A stretch of DNA of 64,000 nucleotides, taken from assembly GCF_002929295.1 (NCBI RefSeq), contig NZ_PJIM01000002.1, positions 330,191-394,190 on the forward strand, given 5' to 3'. A program made the translations under genes and the position numbers. This DNA comes from Arthrobacter sp. SX1312 (GTDB lineage Bacteria > Actinomycetota > Actinomycetes > Actinomycetales > Micrococcaceae). Positions 47,964-59,605 of the stretch are shown here, in pieces. Every line of letters begins with the position of its first letter. Position 1 is the stretch's first letter. Below the pieces are notes generated by a model. The model made no database searches, was not told the origin of the DNA, and saw only the letters and a list, made by a program, of their open reading frames with translations.

Positions 47964-48851
47964 TCAGGCTGCCTCCTCCGCATTGCGGCGCGGACCCTGC
48001 GCCGATTCTGCTGCAGCGCTGCGGCGCCCTGGCCGTACGCCGTGGTCCCCGTCTCCGTCGTCTCCTCCTTCGATCGCGGCGAAGACGGGATCGTCCGCGT
48101 AGGACTTCAGCTTCGCGAGGCGGTAGATGATGAGTCCGTAGACCGCCTTCGCAGCGATGTCGGCGAGGGAGTAGCCGCCCTGCTTGAGGACCCAGGCGTC
48201 CGCGCCGGAGATCCCCAGCAGGGGCAGGGCGTAGGCCACCGGGTAGACCAGCCAGCTGACCAGGAGCAGCATCCGCAGCCGGCTGATCAGGGACTTCACG
48301 CCCGGGGGCTGCCGGTCGAGGGACTTCGTCAGCTCGACGAACAGCACGTACAGGATGAACAGGAACGGGATGGTCGACAGCACACCCCACAGCACGCGGG
48401 CGCCGTCGGTCGAACTGATCTCCCCGGGGTACCCGAGGAGGATCATCAGGGTCGCCGCGGGGATGAGCTGCCGCAGCAGCCGTGCCTGCACCGCGCGGGC
48501 CAGGGCGAGCACGGCGATGAGTTCCACGAGCAGGAGCGGCACCGTCAGCAGCCAGTCGACGTAGCGGTACCCCTCGTTGAACGAGGATCCCGCTGCCTGG
48601 GAATAGGTCCCACGGCCGCCGATGGCCTCGGTGACGAAGGCCTCCCTGAACGAGTCGAAGATACGGAAGTAGTGGTAGGCCGCGATACCGCAGACCACCG
48701 CTGCGATGATCAGCGCCTGCCGGTACCGGGGAAGCACCCGCTGGAGCGCGAGTACCAGGAAGAGTGCGGTGAACAACTGTGCTGCGATGACGAGCGACAG
48801 GAAGTTGTAGACCGTATCGTATTGGCCCTGCGTCAGGGCGTCAGGAATCAT
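47964..48851 (-). CDS. Microbial (type 1) rhodopsin, xanthorhodopsin-like proton pump
   Basis: 295 aa with seven helices. Counting from the ATG at 48851: proton acceptor Asp99, Thr103 and proton donor Glu110 form the DTE pump motif in RYVDWLLTVPLLLVE. His60 (AYHYFRI) pairs with the acceptor, Asp231 is the second counterion, and Lys235 (DIAAK) binds retinal. Leu107 is the green-tuning residue. Gly156 (LWGVLSTIPF) replaces the tryptophan found in bacteriorhodopsin and matches the carotenoid-window glycine of xanthorhodopsin. The start at 48851 is chosen because AGGAG lies 8 bases before it; the ATG at 48857 is too close. Own promoter and terminator. No retinal or carotenoid genes are in the window. 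Confidence 0.93.
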   Translation of the reverse strand: MIPDALTQGQYDTVYNFLSLVIAAQLFTALFLVLALQRVLPRYRQALIIAAVVCGIAAYHYFRIFDSFREAFVTEAIGGRGTYSQAAGSSFNEGYRYVDWLLTVPLLLVELIAVLALARAVQARLLRQLIPAATLMILLGYPGEISSTDGARVLWGVLSTIPFLFILYVLFVELTKSLDRQPPGVKSLISRLRMLLLVSWLVYPVAYALPLLGISGADAWVLKQGGYSLADIAAKAVYGLIIYRLAKLKSYADDPVFAAIEGGDDGDGDHGVRPGRRSAAAESAQGPRRNAEEAA

Positions 48852-48942
48852 GGACATGCTCCTTCGGACGGAATCAGTGGCATCGAACCCTGCACGCCGG
48901 TGGCGTCAGGACGATGGCCTGTTCCCCTCCGGGCGTGCAAGA

Positions 48943-48970
48943 ATTCTACGCTCTGTAGAAAACTTGTCCA
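48943..48970 (-). promoter_or_regulatory. Sigma-A-type promoter of the rhodopsin gene
   Basis: On the minus strand: -35 TGGACA (48965-48970), 16-base spacer, -10 TAGAAT (48943-48948). Each box matches consensus in five of six positions. The 5' leader would be about 85 bases. The gene is thus expressed on its own, independent of the upstream peptidase. Confidence 0.65.
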
Positions 48971-49000
48971 GAGGCAGCGCGTCACGATTCCACGACCCCG

Positions 49001-49045
49001 GCCGCGCGGTCGGGGAGAGCCCGGGCTCCTCCCCGACCGCGCGGC
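49001..49045 (-). terminator. Strong terminator of the S9 peptidase gene
   Basis: GCCGCGCGGTCGGGG (49001-49015) and its exact complement (49031-49045) form a 15-bp stem; the loop contains a further self-complementary GAGCCCGGGCTC. It begins two bases after the peptidase stop. Confidence 0.85.
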
Positions 49046-49047
49046 TC

Positions 49048-51066
49048 CTACAGTCCGAGTTCCGGCGGCAGGTCGCGCTCCTCGCCGAGGAGATGGGTGG
49101 CGAGGAACGACTCGACGACCCCGTACCAGATCCTGGCGTGCTGGGGTTTGAGGATCCAGTGGTTCTCGTCGGGGAAGTAGAGGAATCGATGGGGCGTCTC
49201 GCCGCCCTCGCCGGCCGCCAGCTTGGACTTCGACAGCAGCTCGTACCAGAGCCGGAGGCCCTCGCCGATGGGGACGCGGTAGTCCTTGTCCCCGTGGATG
49301 ACCAGCATCGGCGTGCCGATGTTCCCCACGTGGTGGTGCGGGGAGTTCTCCTCCCGGGCCTCCGGCGTCATCTCCCGCTCCCAGTAGAAGGCGGCATCCG
49401 TGGTGGGACCGAACTGGTCGAGGGCCCAGAGGCTCGCATGCGTGACGATCGCCGCGAACCGGTCGGTGTGACCGGCCACCCAGTTCGCCATGTAGCCGCC
49501 GAAGCTGCCGCCCATCGCGGCGACCCGTGTCTCGTCGATGTCGTCGCGCGCCACGAGGGTGTCCGTGGCGGCCATCAGGTCCGTGTAGGGAGCACGGCCC
49601 CACTGCCCCCACCCCCGGTCCACCATGTGCTGGCCGTACCCCGTGGAGAGCGCGGGATCGGGCAGCAGGACGGCATAGCCGCGGGCCGCCATGATCCAGG
49701 GCGACCAGCGCCAGGTCCAGGCGTTCCACGAGCCGATCGGCCCGCCGTGGATCCACAGCAGGGCCGGCGCGGGACGGTCGGCGGAGGCTCCGTCCGGAAG
49801 CACCAGCCAGGACCTGACGGGCTGGCCGTCCTCGCCCACGGACTCGATCCGCTCCAGCGAGCCGGGCAGCTCGGGGCGCTCCGCCGGGTTGTTCAGGCGC
49901 TCCGTGCGACCGGTCGCGAGGTCGATGCGGACCGCTTCCGCCGGGAACAGGTAGGAGCTGCGCAGGGCATAGGCCGTGGCACCGTCCGGGGACACGCGGA
50001 CGTCCGTGTAGGCGGCGGCGTCCTCCGTCACCCGGCGCACCGCGCCGGAGGCGACGTCGATGATGAAGACCGGCGCACCGCCGTCGTCGTCGGCCGTGAC
50101 GACGACGGCCGAACCGTCGGGCAGCCAGCCCGCGGGGGACGGCCAGCGGTCCCAGTCCTCCGCCAGCGCCGTCGGCTCCCCGCCGTCCAGCGGGAGCAGC
50201 AGCAGCGTGGTCCGCGGCGCGACATCCGCGGTGGTGCGGCGGTCCCTGACGACCACGAGGAAGCGTCCGTCGGGGCTGACGGGCCCCGGCGTGTAGTCGT
50301 TGTCGCGGTCGTCGAGCAGGACGCTCAGTTCCTTCGTGGCCAGCTCCACGCGGACGAGCACGGAGCGCTGGGATCCACGCTCCTCGGGCAGGGTGAGGGA
50401 GGAGAACAGGGCGGTCCCGTCGGGGTTCAGGACGGGATGGGCGTCCCTGAGACCGCCGCGCGCGGACGGGACGAGGTCGTCGGGCGATCCCTCGCCGTCG
50501 AGGTCCTTCAGCCCGAAGTAGCGGGGCTCGTCGGGTCCGAGGTCGGCGTCCCAGTAGCGGACGGGGTACCCGGAATGCAGGATGGCGGCGACGCCCGCCT
50601 CCTTGCGGGACTTCCGGCGCGCGGCGTCGTCCTCCTCGTTCGCCGATCCCGCGAGCGCACTGCCCGTCAGGACGACGACGTCGGCGGACTCCGCCGTCGC
50701 CACCCCTGCCACCCCGCCCGCACGGGTCAGCACCAGCGACGCCTCGCCGCCCGTGGCCGGCAGGCGCCACAGTGCCGGGCGCTCCTCGCCGTCGGCGTCG
50801 TCCGGGTCCGGCCGCGACGAGGTGAACAGGAGGTCGCCGCCCGCGAGGAACGCCGCCCCGGATTCTCCGGCGGAACTGCGGGTGAGCCGCCGCGCAGGCT
50901 GCTCCCCGGTGGGATCGACCTCCCAGAGCGCCGTCTGGTAGGCGGTCTTCTTGGGGTCGAGGGTAGCCACGGAGGTCACGAGCCGCGTGCCCTCCCGGTT
51001 GAGGACGAGCCCGCTCAGGCGGGGCAGGGCGACGAAGTCGTCGAGTGATGAGAAGGGGGTGGTCAT
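49048..51066 (-). CDS. S9 family prolyl-oligopeptidase-type serine peptidase
   Basis: 672 aa. The N-terminal part (about 1-400) is a beta-propeller with repeated PDG/SPDG turns (GWLPDGSAVVVT, VSPDGATAYAL). The C-terminal alpha/beta-hydrolase domain contains LLWIHGGPIGSWN, nucleophile Ser in GGSFGGYM near residue 519, Asp in HGDKDYRVP, and His in DENHWILKP. It cleaves short peptides, probably as an acylaminoacyl or dipeptidyl type. No signal peptide, so intracellular. The GTG/ATG region at 51066 fits the family; monocistronic. Confidence 0.93.
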   Translation of the reverse strand: MTTPFSSLDDFVALPRLSGLVLNREGTRLVTSVATLDPKKTAYQTALWEVDPTGEQPARRLTRSSAGESGAAFLAGGDLLFTSSRPDPDDADGEERPALWRLPATGGEASLVLTRAGGVAGVATAESADVVVLTGSALAGSANEEDDAARRKSRKEAGVAAILHSGYPVRYWDADLGPDEPRYFGLKDLDGEGSPDDLVPSARGGLRDAHPVLNPDGTALFSSLTLPEERGSQRSVLVRVELATKELSVLLDDRDNDYTPGPVSPDGRFLVVVRDRRTTADVAPRTTLLLLPLDGGEPTALAEDWDRWPSPAGWLPDGSAVVVTADDDGGAPVFIIDVASGAVRRVTEDAAAYTDVRVSPDGATAYALRSSYLFPAEAVRIDLATGRTERLNNPAERPELPGSLERIESVGEDGQPVRSWLVLPDGASADRPAPALLWIHGGPIGSWNAWTWRWSPWIMAARGYAVLLPDPALSTGYGQHMVDRGWGQWGRAPYTDLMAATDTLVARDDIDETRVAAMGGSFGGYMANWVAGHTDRFAAIVTHASLWALDQFGPTTDAAFYWEREMTPEAREENSPHHHVGNIGTPMLVIHGDKDYRVPIGEGLRLWYELLSKSKLAAGEGGETPHRFLYFPDENHWILKPQHARIWYGVVESFLATHLLGEERDLPPELGL

Positions 51067-51171
51067 GATCCATCTCTACCACCGCCTGTGGTCGCGGTCA
51101 CAGGCGTTCACTCAGGGACGAATTCCGTTGCTGGGGGCACTCATCCCAGGCGGAAGGGCCCCGAGACGCAG

Positions 51172-51203
51172 CGAACCCGCCCTGGCGGACCAGGGCGGGT
51201 TCG
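51172..51203 (-). terminator. Strong terminator of clpC
   Basis: A 14-bp perfect stem, CGAACCCGCCCTGG (51172-51185) with CCAGGGCGGGTTCG (51190-51203), four-base loop CGGA. It lies 24 bases past the clpC stop on the minus strand. Confidence 0.88.
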
Positions 51204-51227
51204 GATGCTGGCGTCGGGGCGCCGGTC

Positions 51228-53735
<2,508 letters not shown>

Positions 53736-53802
53736 CAGACACACACTCCTAGCTAACGCGTAATTCGATGCTACGGGTACGGGGTGTGCTTTGGGTGCGT
53801 GT

Positions 53803-53815
53803 TCGCCACAGGCGA
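53803..53815. promoter_or_regulatory. Palindrome upstream of clpC, possible ClgR-type site
   Basis: TCGCC (53803-53807), ACA, GGCGA (53811-53815). It lies 68-80 bases before the clpC ATG. ClgR, the activator of clp genes in actinobacteria, binds CGC-rich palindromes; the spacing here fits only roughly, so the match is tentative. Confidence 0.3.
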
Positions 53816-53859
53816 GATAACGCCAGAGGACCACCGCTCCGGCGCCTCCTGGGGGTGGG

Positions 53860-54195
53860 TCAGTGCTGGGCCGCCCGGTACGCCTCGACGATCTCGCCGT
53901 TCACACGGCCGCGGGCGGAGACGTTGTAGCCGTTCTCCTTCGCCCACTCACGGATCCGGGCGGCCTCCTGGTTGCGGGAGGACGACGACGCGCCCGGGGT
54001 GCTCGAGCGCTGCTTGGACTGGCTCCCGCGGCGGGCAGCACCGACGTAGTCGGACAATGCCGTCCTCAGTTCCGAGGCATGCGCCTCGGAGAGGTCGATC
54101 TCGTACGCCACGCCGTCGAGCCCGAATCGCACGGTTTCGTCGGCTTCTCCGCCGTCGATGTCATCGATGAGAATAATCTTTACCTTCTGCGCCAC
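53860..54195 (-). CDS. lsr2: Nucleoid-associated protein Lsr2
   Basis: 111 aa. The N-terminal dimerisation domain ([40 protein letters not shown]) and a Ser/Gln linker lead to the C-terminal DNA-binding domain ([25 protein letters not shown]) with the RGR AT-hook-like core. It binds AT-rich DNA, bridging it and silencing foreign genes, the H-NS role of actinobacteria. It has its own strong promoter; its own leader is AT-rich, suggesting autoregulation. Confidence 0.96.
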   Translation of the reverse strand: MAQKVKIILIDDIDGGEADETVRFGLDGVAYEIDLSEAHASELRTALSDYVGAARRGSQSKQRSSTPGASSSSRNQEAARIREWAKENGYNVSARGRVNGEIVEAYRAAQH

Positions 54196-54237
54196 GGTGA
54201 TCTCCTGGAATTCCTCGATGCGAATGTCTCATAAACA

Positions 54238-54266
54238 ATTATGCTGCACCGTCAGATCGAGGTCAA
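54238..54266 (-). promoter_or_regulatory. Sigma-A promoter of lsr2
   Basis: On the minus strand: -35 TTGACC (54261-54266), spacer of exactly 17, -10 CATAAT (54238-54243). The region is AT-rich, including an A6 run, so Lsr2 could bind its own promoter. The -35 box lies 22 bases from the end of the 62-aa membrane-protein gene. Confidence 0.75.
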
Positions 54267-54287
54267 AAAATAGCATTCCTATGTGGA

Positions 54288-54476
54288 TCAGCTTTCCTGT
54301 TCGCCCTTTTCCTCTGCTGCCGTCTCCCGGTTCCGCGCGTCCTCGGCGTCCTGCAATTCCTCCGCGCGCGCCATGGCCTCGCGTTCGGCGCGGTCGGCGT
54401 TGAATATGGCCTTGATCACGAAGTAGAAAAGTACTGCCAAGCAGGCCGAGGGCAGGAGGACCGCCACATATTCCAT
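54288..54476 (-). CDS. Small membrane protein following lysS (62 aa)
   Basis: MEYVAVLLPSACLAVLFYFVIKAIF is one transmembrane helix at residues 3-25. A charged helical tail follows (NADRAEREAMARAEELQDAEDARNRETAAEEKGEQES), probably coiled coil. The ATG at 54476 lies two bases past the lysS stop, so it is the last gene of the long folate-to-lysS run. It looks like a conserved actinobacterial small membrane protein of unknown role. Confidence 0.75.
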   Translation of the reverse strand: MEYVAVLLPSACLAVLFYFVIKAIFNADRAEREAMARAEELQDAEDARNRETAAEEKGEQES

Positions 54477-54478
54477 GA

Positions 54479-55990
54479 CTAGTGGCCGCCTTCCGGCTTG
54501 AGAATGGGGAAGAGGATCGACTCGCGAATTCCGACGTTCGTGAAAAGCATCACGAGCCGGTCGATTCCGAGTCCGATGCCGCCCATGGGCGGGGCGCCGT
54601 ATTCGAGCGCCCGGAGGAAGTCCTCGTCGAGCTGCATGGCCTCGTCGTCGCCGGCCGCGGCCTGACGGGACTGCTCCGTGAGTCGTTCCCGCTGGACGAC
54701 CGGGTCGATGAGCTCGGAGAAGGCCGTTCCACGTTCCATCCCGCCGATGATCAGGTCCCACGCCTCGATCAGCCGCGGGTCGTCGCGGTGGGTGCGGGCG
54801 AGCGGCTGGGCCGACGGCGGGTAGTCGTAGACGAAGGTGGGCTGGATGAGGGTGGGCTCCACGATCTCCGAGAACAGCTCGAGCACCACCTTCTCGGCGC
54901 CCCACGCCGGGTCGAGGGAGACCGCGTGCCGCTCGGCGATCGCGCGCAGGTCCTCCACCGGGGTGTCCGGCGTGAGTTCCCGGCCCACGGCCGAGGACAG
55001 GCCCGGGTAGACGCCGAGCCAGGCCCACTCACCGTCCAGGTCGATCGTGCCCTTCGCCGTCTCGATGGTGCGCGACCCGAGCAGGTCGGCGCAGGCGAGG
55101 ACCATCTCCTTCATGCGGTCCGCCATGACGAACTGGTCCGCGTAGGCCTCGTAGCATTCGAGCATGGTGAATTCCGGGCTGTGCGTGGAGTCCACGCCCT
55201 CGTTGCGGAAGATGCGTCCGATCTCGTAGACGCGGTCGATGCCGCCGACGACCGCGCGCTTCAGGTACAGCTCGAGGGCGATCCGCAGCGTCATCTTCTG
55301 GTCGAACGCGTTGAGGTGTGTGTCGAAGGGGCGGGCCGTGGCGCCGCCGTGGACGAGCTGGAGGACGGGCGTCTCCACCTCGATGTAGTCGTGGCGGTGG
55401 AGGGTCTCCCGGACGGTCCGCGTGATGGCGGCACGCGTGCGCACCATCTGGCGGGCTTCCTCGCGCACCATGAGGTCCACGTAGCGCTGACGCACGCGCG
55501 TCTCCTCGTTGACGCCGGCGTGCAGCGTGGGCAACGGGCGGAGGGCCTTCGAGGCCATGGTCCACGAATCGGCCATGACGGACAGTTCACCGCGGCGGGA
55601 GCTGATGACCTCGCCGTGCACCTGCACGTGGTCGCCGAGGTCCACGAGGGCCTTCCACTCGGCGAGGCTGTCGGCGCCGATCTCGGCGAGGCTCAGCATG
55701 ACCTGGAGTCGCGTGCCGTCGCCCTCCTGGAGGGTCGCGAAGCACAGCTTGCCCGAGTTCCGGATGAACACCACGCGGCCGACGACGGCGGCGTGCTTCC
55801 CGCTCGACTCCCCCGTGTCGAGTCCGGCGAACTGCTCCCGGACCTCCCCCAGGGAATGCGTGCGCTCCGGCCGGACCGGGTAGGGCTGCGTGCCGGCGTC
55901 GAGCAGGGCTGCACGCTTCTGCAGCCGGAAGCGCATCTGCTCGTTGAGGTCGTCCGCGGGGAGGGTGTCGTCGTGGGTCACGGTAGACAA
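54479..55990 (-). CDS. lysS: Lysyl-tRNA synthetase, class II
   Basis: 503 aa. An OB-fold anticodon domain ([28 protein letters not shown]) is followed by the class II catalytic core: motif 1 around [10 protein letters not shown], motif 2 [23 protein letters not shown], and motif 3 [13 protein letters not shown]. It charges tRNA-Lys (one tRNA-Lys gene lies in this window). TTG start at 55990 with GGGAG 8 bases upstream. It lies 39 bases after panC. Confidence 0.97.
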   Translation of the reverse strand: MSTVTHDDTLPADDLNEQMRFRLQKRAALLDAGTQPYPVRPERTHSLGEVREQFAGLDTGESSGKHAAVVGRVVFIRNSGKLCFATLQEGDGTRLQVMLSLAEIGADSLAEWKALVDLGDHVQVHGEVISSRRGELSVMADSWTMASKALRPLPTLHAGVNEETRVRQRYVDLMVREEARQMVRTRAAITRTVRETLHRHDYIEVETPVLQLVHGGATARPFDTHLNAFDQKMTLRIALELYLKRAVVGGIDRVYEIGRIFRNEGVDSTHSPEFTMLECYEAYADQFVMADRMKEMVLACADLLGSRTIETAKGTIDLDGEWAWLGVYPGLSSAVGRELTPDTPVEDLRAIAERHAVSLDPAWGAEKVVLELFSEIVEPTLIQPTFVYDYPPSAQPLARTHRDDPRLIEAWDLIIGGMERGTAFSELIDPVVQRERLTEQSRQAAAGDDEAMQLDEDFLRALEYGAPPMGGIGLGIDRLVMLFTNVGIRESILFPILKPEGGH

Positions 55991-56029
55991 GTTTACGGCT
56001 CCCGTCCGGGCGTCCGGTGCCGGGGCGGG

Positions 56030-56956
56030 TCAGTGCGGGGCCGGCAGGGCCATGTTGTCGATCAGCCGGACGGCGCCCACCCGGGCGGCGACGACGGCGA
56101 GGGCCGTGTGCGGCTCCGGGCCGGGGTCCGCCCTCGGGACGAACGAGGCGGGGTCGACGACGTCGAGGTAGTCCAGGTCCACGCCCTCCTCGGCGGTGAT
56201 CCGTGCGCGGGCGGCGGCGAGGTCGAGCGGTTCCCCGCGCGCTGCCCGTTCGCGCAGCGCGGCCAGCGTCCGGGACAGGACGAGGGCGGCGGAGCGCTCG
56301 TCGTCGGTCAGGAACCGGTTGCGGCTCGACAGCGCCAGGCCGTCGGCGTCGCGCACGATCGGCACGCCCTCGATGTGCACCGGCAGGTTGAGGTCGAGGA
56401 CCATGCGGCGGATGAGGGCCAGCTGCTGGGCGTCCTTCTCGCCGAAGTACGCCCGGTACCGGGCGCGGGTGGCGGGCTGCGCCAGGTTGAGCAGCTTCGC
56501 GACGACCGTCAGCATGCCGTCGAAGTGGCCCGGCCGCGCGGCCCCCTCGAAGACCTCGCCCGTCGGGCCGGCACTCACCCGGACCAGCGGCTCCCCGCCG
56601 GGGTACATGTCCTCGACGGCCGGGGCGAACACGAGGTCGGCACCCTGGGCCCCGAGCAGCCGCAGGTCCTCGTCGAGCGTGCGCGGATATCGCTCGAGGT
56701 CGGCCTGGTCGCCGAACTGCAGGGGATTCACGAAGACGGACACGACGACGACGTCGTCGGCCGTGCGCGCGGCGCGGGCGAGCGCGGCGTGGCCGGCGTG
56801 CAGGCCCCCCATGGTGGGGACGAGACCGAGCGAGGGCCGGCCGTCCGCCGCCCGGGACCGGGCGGCGTCCAGCAGGGTGGCCGTGGCCGCACGGAGATCC
56901 GCGGGAGTGGAGACCAGGAGGGGGAGGGACGGGCTGTCGAGGCCGGTCGGGATCAC
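56030..56956 (-). CDS. panC: Pantothenate synthetase
   Basis: 308 aa. ATP-binding [17 protein letters not shown], with the H-x-G-H pair, then [30 protein letters not shown] and [11 protein letters not shown]. It joins pantoate and beta-alanine with ATP, giving pantothenate for coenzyme A. It follows the DUF2520 gene by 62 bases. DUF2520/Rossmann proteins next to panC are a recurrent arrangement in actinobacteria. Confidence 0.96.
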   Translation of the reverse strand: MIPTGLDSPSLPLLVSTPADLRAATATLLDAARSRAADGRPSLGLVPTMGGLHAGHAALARAARTADDVVVVSVFVNPLQFGDQADLERYPRTLDEDLRLLGAQGADLVFAPAVEDMYPGGEPLVRVSAGPTGEVFEGAARPGHFDGMLTVVAKLLNLAQPATRARYRAYFGEKDAQQLALIRRMVLDLNLPVHIEGVPIVRDADGLALSSRNRFLTDDERSAALVLSRTLAALRERAARGEPLDLAAARARITAEEGVDLDYLDVVDPASFVPRADPGPEPHTALAVVAARVGAVRLIDNMALPAPH

Positions 56957-57018
56957 GGGGGGTCCTTCGGGAGGTGGGGTGGCCGACGCACGGTTGCGGT
57001 CCGCCGGTGCGGGAGGAG

Positions 57019-57981
57019 TCAGGAAGGACGGCCGTCGGGAGCGTCGGGGCCGGGAGCGTCGGGTGAGGACGGTTCGTCCTCGCCGGGGCCGTCCGCGAGG
57101 ATCGCGAGGATCGCCTCGCCCCGGGCGGGCGAGAGGACTCCCCGTTCGAGGGCGCGCAGGGCCGTGGCACGTGCCATGCCGAGGTAGGCCTGGCGGGTGT
57201 CCGCCGCGTCGTGCGCCTCGAGCGCCGCCCGGTGGGCCCGGACCGTCCCCGCGTCGCCGCGCGCCACCGGGCCCGTGAGGGCGCCCTCACCCGAGGACAG
57301 CGCGTTCTCGAGGGAGGCCTTCATGAGCGGGCCGAGCAGGCGGTCCGGCTGCTGGACGCCGAGGTCCGCGAGGAGCTGCGCGGACTGGGCGGCGATCGTG
57401 ACGAGGTGGTTCGAGGCGTGGGCCAGGGCCGCGTGGTACAGCGCACGCGACTCCTCCTCGATGACCACCGGCTCGGCACCCATCTCGACGACGAGCGCCT
57501 GGGCGATCGGCAGCACGGCGGACGGGGCCGTGACGCCGAACATGCTGTCCGGGAGGCGCCCGAGATCGAGCGACAGCCCGGTGAAGGTCATCGCCGGGTG
57601 GATCGCCAGCGGGATGGCACCGGCCGCGCGGGCCGGGCCCAGCACGGAGGTGCCGTAGCGCCCGGAGGTGTGGACCACGAGCTGCCCGGCCTGCCAGGCG
57701 CCGAGCCTGGCGAGTCCCTCGACCAGCTCCGGCAGGGCGTCGTCGGGCACCGCGAGCAGCACGAGCTCGGCCCGCTCGATGATGTCCGGGATCTCGAGCA
57801 CCGGTACCCCGGGCAGGAGGTTCTCGGCCCGCTCGCGGCTCGCCTCGGAGACGGCGGAGACCCCGACGACGGCGTGACCGGCCGAGCGCAGGGCGGCACC
57901 CAGCACGGAGCCGACCCTGCCCGCGCCCACGATGCCGACGCCGAGCCGCCCCGGGCGCCGTGATGCGTCAGCGCCGACCAT
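57019..57981 (-). CDS. Rossmann-like and DUF2520 domain protein
   Basis: 320 aa. The N-terminal nucleotide-binding fold ([29 protein letters not shown]) looks like an NAD(P)-dependent reductase. The C-terminal DUF2520 half ([45 protein letters not shown]) is helical like ketopantoate reductase. This suggests oxidoreductase activity, possibly ketopantoate reduction beside panC, but this is unproven. The C-terminal tail is proline/aspartate-rich. Its start overlaps the PH-domain gene by 14 bp. Confidence 0.88.
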   Translation of the reverse strand: MVGADASRRPGRLGVGIVGAGRVGSVLGAALRSAGHAVVGVSAVSEASRERAENLLPGVPVLEIPDIIERAELVLLAVPDDALPELVEGLARLGAWQAGQLVVHTSGRYGTSVLGPARAAGAIPLAIHPAMTFTGLSLDLGRLPDSMFGVTAPSAVLPIAQALVVEMGAEPVVIEEESRALYHAALAHASNHLVTIAAQSAQLLADLGVQQPDRLLGPLMKASLENALSSGEGALTGPVARGDAGTVRAHRAALEAHDAADTRQAYLGMARATALRALERGVLSPARGEAILAILADGPGEDEPSSPDAPGPDAPDGRPS

Positions 57982-59605
57982 CGGGAACCTCCTCGGGGTC
58001 CCGGGACACCGGCGTGTAGCGCGGAGCGACGGGCATCACCTGGCGGGGAGCCACGGGCGCCTGTCCGGGCTGCTGCGGGGCGCCGTCGACGGCAGAGCCG
58101 TCCTCCGTGAGCGGCACCGCGGCCGGCTCGACGGCGTCGGGCCGCATCCACTGTTCGGGGCCGCTGCGGCGCCGCGCCTCGGCGGCACGCGCCGCCTGGC
58201 CGTGGAACAGCGCCCACGCCGTCGGGGCGTCGGCGAGGCTCACGCGCGGGCTGACCGGTCCGGGCGTCGTATGCAGGATCAGCTGTGCCACGCGGAAGCG
58301 GCGGTCCACGGGGCCCTGCTCGATCGCCAGCGACTGGGTCCGCTCGTGCGGGACCACGGCGAGCCGCCGCCACAGGACGCCGGAGCGCAGGAGCAGGGCG
58401 GTCCCGGTCACGGCGAACCCGGTGCGCCGCCAGGCCAGCGGCGCGAGCCACCGTGCGCGGCGGGGCGTGGTGACGAACCCCTCCCCGCCGTCGCGGCCCG
58501 CCATCCCGGCGGCGAAGAGCTCGACGGGCCGGTCCGTGCCGGGGTCGGGCAGGACGAGGGCGAGGATCTGCAGCACCTCGTCGCGCGTGCCGACGGGCAG
58601 GAGGGTGGCGCGCGCCTGCCCCTCGTTCGACGCCGACGCACCGTACCCTGCCACGTTCGCGGTCACGCGGTACCACCCCTTGAGCCGCCACAGCGGCGAC
58701 TGCACGATCCCCAGCGCCTGCACGCGCCCGGGAGGCACGGTCTGTGCGCGGGTGTCCAGCAGTCCGTACCTGATCCGGAGGCCGTCGGGGGAGGTGGCCG
58801 CCCGGAAGTTGTACCCCGTGCTCAGGGCCGACCAGTAGGATCCGGCCACGCCGATCAGGATCGGGATGAAGGACGTCGCGACGATCGGGGTCCTGAACAC
58901 CACGCCCAGGGTGACGATGACGATGGTCGCCACCAGGAGGGCGATGCTCGTCCCGGACAGGACCGCCGATCCGACGACCCGGCCGGCCGGGACCACCACC
59001 ACCTCGCGCTCGGGCGCCTCGACGATCTCCTCGGGATGCTCCGGATCGGGGTCCACCCCCGCGGCCCGGGCGAGGATCATGGCGCGCAGCCGGCGGGCGT
59101 CGTCGAGCTTCAGGAAGGCGAGCCGGACCGCCGACTCCCCGGCGTCGGCCACCTCGAACTTGAGTTCGGCGAGTCCGAAGATGCGGGCGAGGAAGGGCTG
59201 CACGATGTCGATGGCTTGGACCCTGTCGAGCCTCGCCTGCCGCTGCTGACGGAAGACGACGCCGGAGTGCACGCGGACGTGGTCACGCGTGACCTGGTAA
59301 CGGGTGCAGTACCAGGACAGCAGGAACGCGGCGGCGATGATGACGACGACGCCGAGCAGGATCCCGACGGCCGCGAGGACCCCGACCCCCTCGGGGAGCG
59401 GGGAGCGCCCGCGCGGCCCCGGGCCGAACAGCCCCTCGAACCAGTCCCGGCCCACGATGAACAGGATGGCGACGAGGGCGATCCAGCCGCGCACGAGGGG
59501 CGAGATGACGTGCACGCGCAGCCACCGCTCGGCGGGGTCGGCCTGCGTGCCGGTGTCGCCCACCGCGGGCCGCGGCTCGAGCGGCGGTTGCTGCGGGTGC
59601 GTCAC
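57968..59605 (-). CDS. Membrane protein with bacterial PH (bPH2) domains
   Basis: 545 aa. Two early helices (VRGWIALVAILFIVG and GVLAAVGILLGVVVIIAAAFLL) lead to repeated YdbT/bPH2 segments. Copies include RYQVTRDHVRVHSGVVFRQQRQARLDRVQAIDIVQPFLARIFGLAELKF, then YGLLDTRAQTVPPGRVQALGIVQSPLWRLKGWY, then SGVLWRRLAVVPHERTQSLAIEQGPVDRRFRVA. That gives three PH-like repeats separated by further helices. The GTG at 59605 overlaps the preceding PH gene's stop (GTGA). YdbS/YdbT-type proteins are linked to resistance to sublancin-type antimicrobials in Bacillus; the role here is unknown. Confidence 0.85.
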   Translation of the reverse strand: MTHPQQPPLEPRPAVGDTGTQADPAERWLRVHVISPLVRGWIALVAILFIVGRDWFEGLFGPGPRGRSPLPEGVGVLAAVGILLGVVVIIAAAFLLSWYCTRYQVTRDHVRVHSGVVFRQQRQARLDRVQAIDIVQPFLARIFGLAELKFEVADAGESAVRLAFLKLDDARRLRAMILARAAGVDPDPEHPEEIVEAPEREVVVVPAGRVVGSAVLSGTSIALLVATIVIVTLGVVFRTPIVATSFIPILIGVAGSYWSALSTGYNFRAATSPDGLRIRYGLLDTRAQTVPPGRVQALGIVQSPLWRLKGWYRVTANVAGYGASASNEGQARATLLPVGTRDEVLQILALVLPDPGTDRPVELFAAGMAGRDGGEGFVTTPRRARWLAPLAWRRTGFAVTGTALLLRSGVLWRRLAVVPHERTQSLAIEQGPVDRRFRVAQLILHTTPGPVSPRVSLADAPTAWALFHGQAARAAEARRRSGPEQWMRPDAVEPAAVPLTEDGSAVDGAPQQPGQAPVAPRQVMPVAPRYTPVSRDPEEVPDGRR

